Shown here piece after piece: positions 1-8,138 of a DNA stretch of 64,000 bases (positions are counted from its first letter, which is position 1; every line of letters starts with the position of its first letter). The translations under genes were made by a program, and so were the position numbers. A model generated the notes under the pieces. That model searched no databases. It was not told the DNA's origin and was given only the letters and a program-made list of their open reading frames with translations. The stretch lies in assembly GCF_009729855.1 (NCBI RefSeq), contig NZ_WODA01000002.1, positions 248,001-312,000 on the forward strand. The letters run 5' to 3'. Source of the stretch: Agromyces luteolus (GTDB taxonomy: Bacteria > Actinomycetota > Actinomycetes > Actinomycetales > Microbacteriaceae).

Positions 1-2
1 TG

Positions 3-860
3 GCGCTCGTCCGCCTCGGGCTCGGATCGTGGGTCGTCGCGGGCGCCGTCGTCATCCTCATCGCGTCGACGACCGCGGTCGCCGTGCTCGTGGCCATGCG
101 CCGTCTCGGGGCCGAGGTCGCGGCTCGGCGGGCCGCGCCGTTCCTCGCGATGGGACCGGCGGCGATCTGGACGGCGACGTCGGCCGACGCGGTCTTCGCG
201 GCGACCGCCGCCTGGGGGCTCTGCCTGCTCGCGCACGCCGCGACGGCTTCGATGGCCCGCGCGCTCGCGTGGTGGGCCGTCGGCGCCGGCCTGCTGCTCG
301 GGTGGTGCGTGATGCTCTCGTACGGGCTGCCGCTCCTCGGCGTCCTCTCGCTCACGGTGCTCGCCCTCGGCCGCTCCTGGTGGCCGCTGCCGTTGGCTGC
401 GGCATCCGCCCTCGTCGTCGTGCTCGCGTTCGTGCCGTTCGGCTTCGCCTGGTGGGAGGCGTTCCCCGTCCTCGTCGAGCGGTACTGGGAGGGCGCCGCG
501 GTCCGCCCCGGCTGGTACTGGACGTGGGCGAACCTGGCCGCGCTCGCCTGCACCGCCGGACCGGTCGTCGGCGCCGCGACGGCCTCGGCCGTGGGCGGTC
601 TCGCGCGTTCCCTGCGCCATCGGCCCTCGGGCCGCGAGCTGCTCGTGGCATCCTCGCTCTCCGCGGCCGCGCTCGCGACCGTTCTCCTCGCGGACGCCTC
701 GCAGATGAGCCGTTCGGAGGTCGAACGGATCTGGCTGCCGTTCGTGCCGTGGCTGCTCGTCGGCACCGCCCTCCTGCCCCTGCGCTGGCGGCGTGCGGGC
801 TTCGTCGTGCAGCTCGGCTTCGCCCTCGTCGTCCAGCACCTGCTCCACACCGGATGGTGA
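3..860 (+). CDS. Polytopic membrane protein, C-terminal part (5' end outside window)
   Basis: The reading frame is open from the left edge, so the N-terminus is missing and the visible 285 residues are the C-terminal part. It is strongly hydrophobic, with roughly seven or eight membrane segments separated by short Arg-rich loops. A motif near the end (SEVERIWLPF, about residues 236-245 of the visible part) resembles the conserved luminal motif of actinobacterial polyprenyl-phosphate-dependent glycosyl/mannosyltransferase-like membrane proteins. That assignment is an inference from one motif. A GTG at position 84 is an internal codon, not a convincing start. The gene ends 10 bp before the convergent HNH gene. 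Confidence 0.7.
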   Translation, partial: ALVRLGLGSWVVAGAVVILIASTTAVAVLVAMRRLGAEVAARRAAPFLAMGPAAIWTATSADAVFAATAAWGLCLLAHAATASMARALAWWAVGAGLLLGWCVMLSYGLPLLGVLSLTVLALGRSWWPLPLAAASALVVVLAFVPFGFAWWEAFPVLVERYWEGAAVRPGWYWTWANLAALACTAGPVVGAATASAVGGLARSLRHRPSGRELLVASSLSAAALATVLLADASQMSRSEVERIWLPFVPWLLVGTALLPLRWRRAGFVVQLGFALVVQHLLHTGW

Positions 861-870
861 GGTCTCGCGT

Positions 871-1245
871 TCAGGGCGAGTCGGCAGCGCCGAACCGGGC
901 GGCGAGCATCCCGACCACCTCACGGTGCCGCAGCAGGAACGCCGGTTCGTCGAGCCGCTTGCGGCGGAGCCATCCGGTCACCTCGTCGTTGCACTTGCTC
1001 GCGTTGCACGACCGGCACGCCGGCACGACGTTCTCGAGCGTGTACCGCCCGCCCCGCGACAGCGGCAGCACGCAGTCGCGCTGGAGCGCGCCGGGCTCTG
1101 CGGGCATCGCGCCGCAGTACGCGCATCCCGCCCACGCCTCGCGGAGTGCGAGCCACTGCTCGGCCGTCAGGTCGTTGTCGGCCGCGTCCATCCGACGCTT
1201 CCGGCGGCGCTGGGCCCGCGCCCGCCTCGTCCGGGCCACTGCCAT
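871..1245 (-). CDS. HNH endonuclease-fold protein with Cys replacing the first motif His
   Basis: A 124-residue basic protein. After an Arg-rich N-terminus come two Cys pairs (C41-x2-C44 and C77-x2-C80) framing the HNH core, with RDCVLPLSRGG at 56-66, Asn73 and NASK at 81-84. The Cys pairs are expected to hold a structural zinc as in the HNH (PF01844) family. The usual first catalytic His (D-H-x-x-P) is Cys58 here, so nuclease activity is uncertain. I chose the ATG at 1245; the frame stays open upstream without a better start. The C-terminal tail (LRRKRLDEPAFLLRHREVV) is helical and basic. Role unknown; DNA binding is plausible. Confidence 0.8.
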   Translation of the reverse strand: MAVARTRRARAQRRRKRRMDAADNDLTAEQWLALREAWAGCAYCGAMPAEPGALQRDCVLPLSRGGRYTLENVVPACRSCNASKCNDEVTGWLRRKRLDEPAFLLRHREVVGMLAARFGAADSP

Positions 1246-1338
1246 GCGGTGATCGTACCCGCCGATCGACCGCGCGCCCGGCACGCCGGACGGGGGTCCC
1301 GCCGTCGCGCAGGCTCGGCGAGATCCCCGCACGGGAGC

Positions 1339-4242
1339 TCAGCCCGCGGCGGCAGCCCCCATCCCCGTGGCGCCGGACTCGTGATGCAGGCGCTGCTCGA
1401 CCGAGTGCGGCGCGGGTTCGAGGTCGAACACGACGTCGCGGACGCGTCCGGTGAACGCGTACGGCGCCCGGTCGCGGTAGGCCCGGTCGACGACGAGGCC
1501 GTTGTCGCGGCCGATGTCCATGCCCGCGTACGACGAGAACGCGACCGGGACCGTGCGGTCGATCCGCCCGCCGCCGATCTGCTCGTCTCCCGCCCAGAGC
1601 GTGACGTCGCCGCCGGTTCCGGGCGTGTGCTCGTCCGCGTCGAACCGCATCCGCACGACCACCTCCCCCGTCGGGACCGGCCGGTCCGAGACCTGCCGGT
1701 ACTGCTCGACTCCGAGCATCGAGTACGTGTGGTGCAGGCGCCCCTCGCCGTCCATCCACAGCGCGAAGCCCCCGATCTCGTCGGCATTCGCGACGATCAC
1801 GCCCTCCGCACCGCCCTCGGGCACCTCGAGCCGGGCCTCGATCGCGTACGAGCGGCCGTAGATCCGCGGGATCATGCCCCGCTGCACGTTCTGCACGTCG
1901 CCCGCGAAGGTGTACCTCGTGTGGGTCGGCATGGGCGGCAGCATCCCGAAGAACACCGCGAACCCACCGAGCAGCGGCAGGACCCGGTTGCGCTCCGCCT
2001 CCTGCCAGAACAGCTCCTTCAGCTCGGCGAGCCGCTCCGGGTGCTCGGCCGCGAGGTCGTTCGCCTGGCTGAAGTCGTCCGGCAGGTAGTACAGCTCCCA
2101 GGTGTCCTGGTCCGGGTCGTAGACGCCCGGGGCGAACCTCGCGATCGTCGCCGGCGAGAAGTCCCACGGCACGCGGTCGAGCCGCGCGCACGCCCACCAG
2201 CCGTCCTTGTAGATCGCGCGGCTGCCGAACGACTCGAAGTACTGCACGTCGTGGCGCTCCTCGGCGTCGGCGTCCTCGAACGTGTACAGGAAGCTCGTGC
2301 CGTCCATGGGCTCCTGCTCCACCCCATCGACGAGCCTCGCCTCGGGCAGCCCGATCGCCTCGAGGATCGTGGGGCCGATGTCGATGCAGTGCGTGAACTG
2401 CGAGCGCAGCTCGCCCCCGCCCGGGATGCGACCGGGCCACGCCACGACCATGGGATCCCGCGTACCGCCGAGGTGGCTTCCGGTCTGCTTGCCCCACTGG
2501 AACGGCGCGTTGCCGGCCCACCCCCACGCTGCGGCGTAGTGCGGCGCGGTGTCCACCCCGCCGAGGTCCTCGATGCCCCCGTGGTCCTCGATCAGGCGAA
2601 GCTGCTCGTCCGGGCGGAGCGGGATCCCGTTGAGGAAGGTCAGCTCGTTGAACGAGCCCGTGATGGTGCCCTCCATGCTGGCCCCGTTGTCGCCCCAGAT
2701 GTAGAAGATGAGGGTGTCGTCGGTCTCGCCCATCTCGTCGATCGCGTCGAGGAGGCGGCCGACGTTCCAGTCGGCGTTCTCGGAGTACCCGGCGAAGACC
2801 TCCATCTGCCGCGCGTAGAGCTTCCGCTCGTCGGCCGAGAGGCTGTCCCAGGCCGGGAACAGGTCCGGTCGCTCCGTGAGCTCCGCGTCCGCGGGGATCA
2901 CGCCGAGCTGCTTCTGGCGGTCGAAGACGACGCGACGGTACTCGTCCCATCCGCCGTCGAACTTCCCGCGATAACGGTCGGCCCACTCGGATTCCACGTG
3001 GTGCGGCGCATGGGCGCACCCGGTCGAGTAGTACATGAACCAGGGCTTCTCCGAGTCCTGGGCCCGCGCGGCGTGCAGCCACTCGACGGCCTTGTCGGTG
3101 AGGTCGTCGGGGAAGTAGTACTGCGCCCCGTCCTCGCCGACGGGTACCCCGAGCGTCGAGTTGTCCTGGGTCACGATCGGGTCGTACTGGCCGGCCGCCC
3201 CGCTGAGGAAGCCCCACCAGTGGTCGAAGCCCCATCCGGTTGGCCACCGGTCGAACGGTCCCGCAGCGCCCTGCACGTGGTCGGGGGTGAGGTGCCACTT
3301 GCCGAACCCGCCCGTGAGGTAGCCGTTCTCCTTGAGCAGGCGTGCGAGCGGTGCACAGCTCTTCGGGACCGACGCCGTGTAGCCCGGGAACGGACCCGGG
3401 AACTCGGCGATCGAGCCGAATCCCACGCGGTGCTGGTTGCGCCCCGTCAGCAGCGCGGAGCGCGTCGGCGAGCAGATCGCCGTCACGTGGAAGCGGTTGT
3501 ACGTGAGTCCCATCCGTTGCACGCGCGTCATGTTCGGCGTGTCCACGAGCCCGCCGAACGTACTCGGGTTGCCGAAGCCCGCGTCGTCGATCAGCACGAT
3601 GAGCACGTTCGGCGAGCCGGGCGGCGGCTTCGGCGAGCCGACGATCGTCCAGTCGGCGACGGATGCGTCGACGGTTCGTCCGATGGTGCCGCCGAAGGCG
3701 GGGTCGGGCATCGGCAGGACCGTGCGGTCCGGGGCGAACTTGCCCATCGCCTCCGCGAGCGCGTCCTTCAACGCCGAGAGGCTCGTCCGGTCGGACTCGA
3801 CGACGGACTTCGCCGGTGAGCCGGGAAGCGCCTGCTCCACGGCGAGCCGCTGGGAGGCGTCGAACACCGCGATGATCCCGGCGGATCCGGGGGGCAGGTT
3901 GCTGCCGATCCGGTCCCCGATCCCGGAGGTCAGCCGATGCTCGGTGAACCGGCCGGCGACGGCGCCGCCGGCTGTGCCGAGCGCCACGGACGCCAGGAGC
4001 GGCGGCGACAGCAGGCCGACGGCGACGCCGACGCCGGCGCCCCAGCCCGCCCCCTTGCGGCCCAGGTGGCTGCCGGTGTCGGCGACGGTGATCTCGCCGT
4101 CCGCGTCGTGCAGAACGAGGATCGCCCCCTCGATCTTCAACCGCTTCGCCGCGACACCTTCGACCAGCCCGTCGAAGTCCGTGCGTGCGGCCCCCAGGTC
4201 CTGGTATCCCGCGACCAGCACGTCCGTGATGTCCCCGTCCAT
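1339..4242 (-). CDS. Arylsulfatase with N-terminal DUF1269-like domain
   Basis: A 967-residue protein. Residues 1-165 resemble a DUF1269-type module: an alpha/beta start, then a Gly/Ala-rich glycine-zipper hairpin at 60-100. From about 210 to 800 it is a type I sulfatase: metal-binding DD at 219-220 and the formylglycine-generating core C257-S-P-T-R261. In this family Cys257 is oxidised to formylglycine, which hydrolyses sulfate esters; the substrate is not predictable. The last 170 residues look like a beta-sandwich concanavalin-type domain. No signal peptide is seen, so the enzyme may be cytosolic or held at the membrane by the glycine-zipper hairpin. The ATG is preceded by GAGGGGGA. It lies downstream of and co-oriented with the serine hydrolase gene. 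Confidence 0.9.
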   Translation of the reverse strand: MDGDITDVLVAGYQDLGAARTDFDGLVEGVAAKRLKIEGAILVLHDADGEITVADTGSHLGRKGAGWGAGVGVAVGLLSPPLLASVALGTAGGAVAGRFTEHRLTSGIGDRIGSNLPPGSAGIIAVFDASQRLAVEQALPGSPAKSVVESDRTSLSALKDALAEAMGKFAPDRTVLPMPDPAFGGTIGRTVDASVADWTIVGSPKPPPGSPNVLIVLIDDAGFGNPSTFGGLVDTPNMTRVQRMGLTYNRFHVTAICSPTRSALLTGRNQHRVGFGSIAEFPGPFPGYTASVPKSCAPLARLLKENGYLTGGFGKWHLTPDHVQGAAGPFDRWPTGWGFDHWWGFLSGAAGQYDPIVTQDNSTLGVPVGEDGAQYYFPDDLTDKAVEWLHAARAQDSEKPWFMYYSTGCAHAPHHVESEWADRYRGKFDGGWDEYRRVVFDRQKQLGVIPADAELTERPDLFPAWDSLSADERKLYARQMEVFAGYSENADWNVGRLLDAIDEMGETDDTLIFYIWGDNGASMEGTITGSFNELTFLNGIPLRPDEQLRLIEDHGGIEDLGGVDTAPHYAAAWGWAGNAPFQWGKQTGSHLGGTRDPMVVAWPGRIPGGGELRSQFTHCIDIGPTILEAIGLPEARLVDGVEQEPMDGTSFLYTFEDADAEERHDVQYFESFGSRAIYKDGWWACARLDRVPWDFSPATIARFAPGVYDPDQDTWELYYLPDDFSQANDLAAEHPERLAELKELFWQEAERNRVLPLLGGFAVFFGMLPPMPTHTRYTFAGDVQNVQRGMIPRIYGRSYAIEARLEVPEGGAEGVIVANADEIGGFALWMDGEGRLHHTYSMLGVEQYRQVSDRPVPTGEVVVRMRFDADEHTPGTGGDVTLWAGDEQIGGGRIDRTVPVAFSSYAGMDIGRDNGLVVDRAYRDRAPYAFTGRVRDVVFDLEPAPHSVEQRLHHESGATGMGAAAAG

Positions 4243-4320
4243 GATTCCCCCTCGATCGACGACGGCCCGACGTTACGTCGCCGGCGACCTCGCCACGGGG
4301 ACCTTGGGCCCGGCGTTCGA

Positions 4321-5271
4321 TCAGTGCACGTACTCGAGCAGGTCGGCCCCGACGCGGCGCATGCCGTCGAGCACCGCGAGGCGCGACGCGAGCTGCGTGT
4401 CGGCGAAGTACATCGAGACCGCGTAGGCCACGCCCGCGCGGGGCCCGCGCAGCACGCCGACCTCGCTGCGTACGCCGCCGTCGGTGCCGGTCTTGTTCAT
4501 GAGGAGCAGGCCGTGGTCGGGCGTGCGGTGGGCGAGCGGGTCGAGGCCGAACGCCGAGGCGACCATCGAGAGGTCGGCGTTGAGCGAGAGCCAGCCGACG
4601 ACGCGCTGCGAGACCTCGGGGCTCACGATCTCGCCGCGAGCGAGCGAGGCGAAGAGCCAGGTCAGCTCCTTGGCCGAGCCGATCGACAGCTGCGGCGCGT
4701 CGTCGGGGCCGCGGTGGTCGCGCACGAGGTCGAGCAGCGCCGTGCGGGTGAGCCCGAGCGTCTCGGTGCGCGAGCGCACCGACTCGAGCCCGATGTGGCG
4801 GATGAGGACGTTCGTGGCGAGGTTGTCGCTCGTCGCGCCGACCATCGCCGCGAGGTCGGACATGGGCAGCGAGGGCGTCTGGAGGTGCTGCCAGATGCCC
4901 GAGTCGCCGACCGCGTCGCGCGGCGCGCGATCGAGCACGGTGAACGCCTCGGGACTCGCGTGCCCGAGGCGCGAGGCGACCTCGACGAGCAGCAGCACCT
5001 TGCCGATCGAGGCGGTCGGCATGACCACGTGGTCGTCGACCGAGAACAGCACGCGACCCGTCGCCAGGTCGGTCGCACGCGCCGACACCTGCACGCCGCC
5101 GAGCGCGAGCTCACCGAGCGAGTCGAAGCCACGCGAGAAATCCTCGACATGTTCGTCGGTGCGGTGGCGGCTTCGTCGGAAGGATGCGTGCCGAGCACGG
5201 CGCTCGGAACCCTGGGACGAGGTCACCACGACAGGAACAGCGGCTTTCGTTCGGGTCTCGCGCTCCCCCAC
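4321..5271 (-). CDS. Class A beta-lactamase-fold serine hydrolase
   Basis: A 316-residue protein with the three signature elements of the penicillin-binding/class A beta-lactamase fold: S88-I-G-K91, S148-D-N150 and K260-T-G262. A convincing omega-loop glutamate (ExxLN) is not visible, so it may be a DD-peptidase or esterase-like hydrolase and not a true beta-lactamase. The first 45 residues are Arg/Ser-rich with no hydrophobic stretch, hence no recognisable signal peptide, which is odd for this fold. The GTG at 5271 is the longest start; the domain itself begins near residue 44. It is 51 bp downstream of the M13 peptidase gene and could be cotranscribed with it. Confidence 0.85.
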   Translation of the reverse strand: MGERETRTKAAVPVVVTSSQGSERRARHASFRRSRHRTDEHVEDFSRGFDSLGELALGGVQVSARATDLATGRVLFSVDDHVVMPTASIGKVLLLVEVASRLGHASPEAFTVLDRAPRDAVGDSGIWQHLQTPSLPMSDLAAMVGATSDNLATNVLIRHIGLESVRSRTETLGLTRTALLDLVRDHRGPDDAPQLSIGSAKELTWLFASLARGEIVSPEVSQRVVGWLSLNADLSMVASAFGLDPLAHRTPDHGLLLMNKTGTDGGVRSEVGVLRGPRAGVAYAVSMYFADTQLASRLAVLDGMRRVGADLLEYVH

Positions 5272-5322
5272 CGCGGCATCGCGGCGCGCTCGACGGGATC
5301 GGACGGGGTCTGGGGTGAGGTG

Positions 5323-7368
5323 CTACCAGATGCGGACGCGGTCGGCCGGGTCGAGCCAGAGCTCGTCATCGGGCGTGACCTCGAAGCCAGTGTAGAACTC
5401 ATCGATGTTGCGGACGATCTGGTTGCACCGGAATTCGTTCGGCGAGTGCGGGTCGATCGCGAGCAGCCGCTCGACCTCGGCGTCGCGGCCCTTCATCTGC
5501 CAGGCCTGCGCCCACGAGAGGAAGAACCGCTGCGCGCCGCTCATGCCGTCGATCACGGGCGCCTTCCTGCGGCCGAGCGAGAGCAGGTACGCCTTCCACG
5601 CGATCGCGAGTCCGCCGAGGTCGCCGATGTTCTCGCCGATCGTGAGCGCGCCGTTGACGTGCGCGGGCGCGCCCGCGGCATCCGCCTCACCCGCTTCGCC
5701 GGAGGCGTCGGAGGCGTCGGCGTCGCCGGAGGCGTCGGACCCGTCGCCGTCGAGGAGCTGCGCCGGCACGAGCACGTCGTACTGCTCGATGAGCGTCTTC
5801 GTGCGCTCCTCGAACGCGGCGCGGTCGTCCGCGGTCCACCAGTCGATGAGCCGGCCGTCGCCGTCGAAGCGCGAGCCCTGGTCGTCGAAGCCGTGGCCGA
5901 TCTCGTGCCCGATGACCGCGCCGATCGCACCGTAGTTCGCCGCGGCGTCGCGGGTCTCGTCGAAGAACGGGAACTGCAGGATGGCGGCGGGGAAGACGAT
6001 CTCGTTGAAGCCCGGGTTGTAGTAGGCGTTGATCGTCTGCGGCGTCATGAACCACTCGTCGCGGTCGATGGGCTTCCCGATCTTGCCGAGCTGCCGCTGG
6101 AACTCGAACTCGGCGGCCGCGCGCACGTTCCCGACGAGGTCGGACGCCGAGACCTCGAGCGTCGAGTAGTCGCGCCACTTCACCGGGTACCCGATCTTCG
6201 GCGTGAACTTCTCGAGCTTCTCGAGCGCCTTCGCGCGCGTCTCCTCGCCCATCCAGTCGAGCCCGGTGATCGAGTCGCGGTACGCCTCGACGAGGTTTCC
6301 GACGAGTTCGTCCATCGCGGCCTTCGCCGCGGGCGGGAAGTGGCGTTCGACGTAGATGCGGCCGACGGCCTCGCCCATGGCGCCCTCGACGAACGACACG
6401 GCCCGCTTCCACCGCTCGCGCAGCTGCGGCGTGCCGGTGAGCGCGCGCCCGTAGAAGTCGAAGTTCTCCTCGACGAACGCGCTCCCGAGGTACGGTGCCG
6501 CGGCGTGCACGACCTGCCACGCCAGCCAGTCGCGCCAGGCGGGCAGGCGGTCGACGGTCATCAGCGCGCCGAGCCCCTCGACGAAGCTCGGCTGCCGCAC
6601 GACGAGTTCGGCGAAGGCGCCGTCGGGGACGCCCATGGCGTCGCGCCAGAGGTCGAGGTCGACGGATGACGCGTCCGCGACGTCGGACCACGGCATCAGG
6701 TTGTAGGTCTTCTGGCTGTCGCGCGAGTCGACGTTCGTCCAGTGGACCTTCGCGATCTCGGTCTCGAGGTCGAACACGCGCTGCGCGCGCGCTGCCGCGT
6801 CGTCGAGCGCGGCGAGCCCGAACATCCGCTCGAGGTGACCGAGGTACTTCTCGCGGACGGGCGCGAAGCGCTCCTCGCGGTAGTAGCTCTCGTCGGGCAG
6901 GCCGATGCCGCCCTGCTCGACGAAGACGAGGTAGCGCTCGGGGTCGCCGGGGTCGTTGTCGACGAAGAGCTGGGCGAAGCCGCCGACGCCCTGCCGTTCG
7001 AGGCGCCCGATCGCCTCGAGCAGCTGGGCGACGGTGCCCGGCAGCGAGGCCTCGACGAGCTGGCTCGCGATCGGGGTCGCGCCGAGCATCTCCGCACGTT
7101 CCTCGTTCATGAACGACGCGTACAGGTCGCCGACCTTGCGCGCCTCGGTGCCCGGCTCCGCGGCCCGGGCCTCCTCGATGATCTCGCGGACGGCCCGCTC
7201 GGCCTCCTCGTAGAGCACGATGAAGCTGCCGTACCGGGCCTTGTCGTCGGGGATCTCGGTGCGGTCGATCCACTTGCCGTTGACATGGCGGAAGAGGTCG
7301 TCCTGCGGACGCACGTCGGCGTCGAGTTCGTCGAGGATGATGCCGCTGGGCTTCGTCGCATCGCTCAT
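5323..7368 (-). CDS. pepO: M13 family zinc metallopeptidase (neprilysin/PepO-like)
   Basis: A 681-residue peptidase of the neprilysin family. Zinc and catalytic motifs are H488-E-I-G-H492, the ENIGDLGG third-ligand motif starting at E579, and the substrate-binding NAYYN at 447-451. Length matches bacterial PepO proteins, and the absence of a signal peptide or membrane segment points to cytosolic oligopeptide degradation. An Asp/Ser/Gly/Ala-rich insert of about 28 residues at 541-568 interrupts the domain between the HExxH and ENIGD motifs and is absent from typical members. I chose the ATG at 7368 over the GTG two codons upstream. It follows ktrA by 65 bp on the same strand. The symbol refers to the family. 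Confidence 0.93.
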   Translation of the reverse strand: MSDATKPSGIILDELDADVRPQDDLFRHVNGKWIDRTEIPDDKARYGSFIVLYEEAERAVREIIEEARAAEPGTEARKVGDLYASFMNEERAEMLGATPIASQLVEASLPGTVAQLLEAIGRLERQGVGGFAQLFVDNDPGDPERYLVFVEQGGIGLPDESYYREERFAPVREKYLGHLERMFGLAALDDAAARAQRVFDLETEIAKVHWTNVDSRDSQKTYNLMPWSDVADASSVDLDLWRDAMGVPDGAFAELVVRQPSFVEGLGALMTVDRLPAWRDWLAWQVVHAAAPYLGSAFVEENFDFYGRALTGTPQLRERWKRAVSFVEGAMGEAVGRIYVERHFPPAAKAAMDELVGNLVEAYRDSITGLDWMGEETRAKALEKLEKFTPKIGYPVKWRDYSTLEVSASDLVGNVRAAAEFEFQRQLGKIGKPIDRDEWFMTPQTINAYYNPGFNEIVFPAAILQFPFFDETRDAAANYGAIGAVIGHEIGHGFDDQGSRFDGDGRLIDWWTADDRAAFEERTKTLIEQYDVLVPAQLLDGDGSDASGDADASDASGEAGEADAAGAPAHVNGALTIGENIGDLGGLAIAWKAYLLSLGRRKAPVIDGMSGAQRFFLSWAQAWQMKGRDAEVERLLAIDPHSPNEFRCNQIVRNIDEFYTGFEVTPDDELWLDPADRVRIW

Positions 7369-7433
7369 CCCCACAGCCTAGGCGGCACCCGGCCGGCAGT
7401 GCTGAGCGGATGCCGCGAACGGCGCGCGGCACG

Positions 7434-8138
7434 TCACCTGAGCTGCGCGAACCCCTCCGCCTTGCGCGTCGGACCGACGATGAGCACCGTGTCGCCCGGA
7501 CCGAGCACGGTTTCGGCGTCGGCGTTGCGCCACTCCTCGCCGGGCCGCTTGAACGCGGCGACCGTGACGCCGAGCTCCTTGCGCAGCGCCGTCTGCCCGA
7601 GCGGCACGCCGTGGAGACGCGCCGGCGGGGCGGTCTTGACGATCGCGTAGCCCTTCTCGATCTCGATGTAGTCGAGTGCGGCGCCGCGGACGAGGTGCGC
7701 GACGCGGCGACCCATCTCGGCCTCCGGGCGGATCACGTGGTGCACGCCGAGCTGCTCGAGGATCACGGCGTGCTGCTCGGTCACGGCCTTGGCCCAGATC
7801 ACCGGGATCTTCATGCCCAGGAGCACCGAGCACGTCAGGATCGACGCGGTGATGTCGCTGCCGATCGCGACGACGACCCGGTCGAACTCGTCGACCGCGA
7901 GCTGCTTCAGCACCTCGGACTTCGTCGAGTCGGCGCGGACCACCTGGGTCAGCTCGCCGTTCAGCGCCTGCACGATCTCCTCGTCGGCGTCGATGCCGAG
8001 CACCTCGGTGCCGCCCGCCATGAGCTCGAGGGCGAGCGAGCTGCCGAAGCGGCCGAGTCCGATCACGGCGACCGAGTCGGCCTCGGCGATGCGGCGCGAC
8101 GTGTCGCTCGCGCCGCCGAACAGGGTGAACCTAGCCAA
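7434..8138 (-). CDS. ktrA: KtrA/TrkA-type potassium uptake regulatory subunit
   Basis: A 234-residue cytosolic protein with an N-terminal Rossmann RCK-N domain (GLGRFG at 27-32, acidic residues D50/D52 for nucleotide ribose) and a C-terminal RCK-C domain (about 150-230). In the Ktr system an octameric ring of this subunit gates the KtrB channel in response to ATP/ADP and c-di-AMP. The start is a TTG at 8138 that overlaps the ktrB stop codon by 8 bp (TTGGCTAG), implying translational coupling. No better start exists nearby. Together with ktrB it forms the complete transporter. Confidence 0.93.
   Translation of the reverse strand: MARFTLFGGASDTSRRIAEADSVAVIGLGRFGSSLALELMAGGTEVLGIDADEEIVQALNGELTQVVRADSTKSEVLKQLAVDEFDRVVVAIGSDITASILTCSVLLGMKIPVIWAKAVTEQHAVILEQLGVHHVIRPEAEMGRRVAHLVRGAALDYIEIEKGYAIVKTAPPARLHGVPLGQTALRKELGVTVAAFKRPGEEWRNADAETVLGPGDTVLIVGPTRKAEGFAQLR

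Noticed and set aside
793..3819. 1008-residue open frame on the plus strand opposite the sulfatase
   Set aside because: It is the antisense of well-supported genes, Arg/Val/Glu-rich as expected from GC-rich third positions, with no domain; similar long shadows (for example 3937-6669, 35205-38462 and 41817-44132) were dropped for the same reason.
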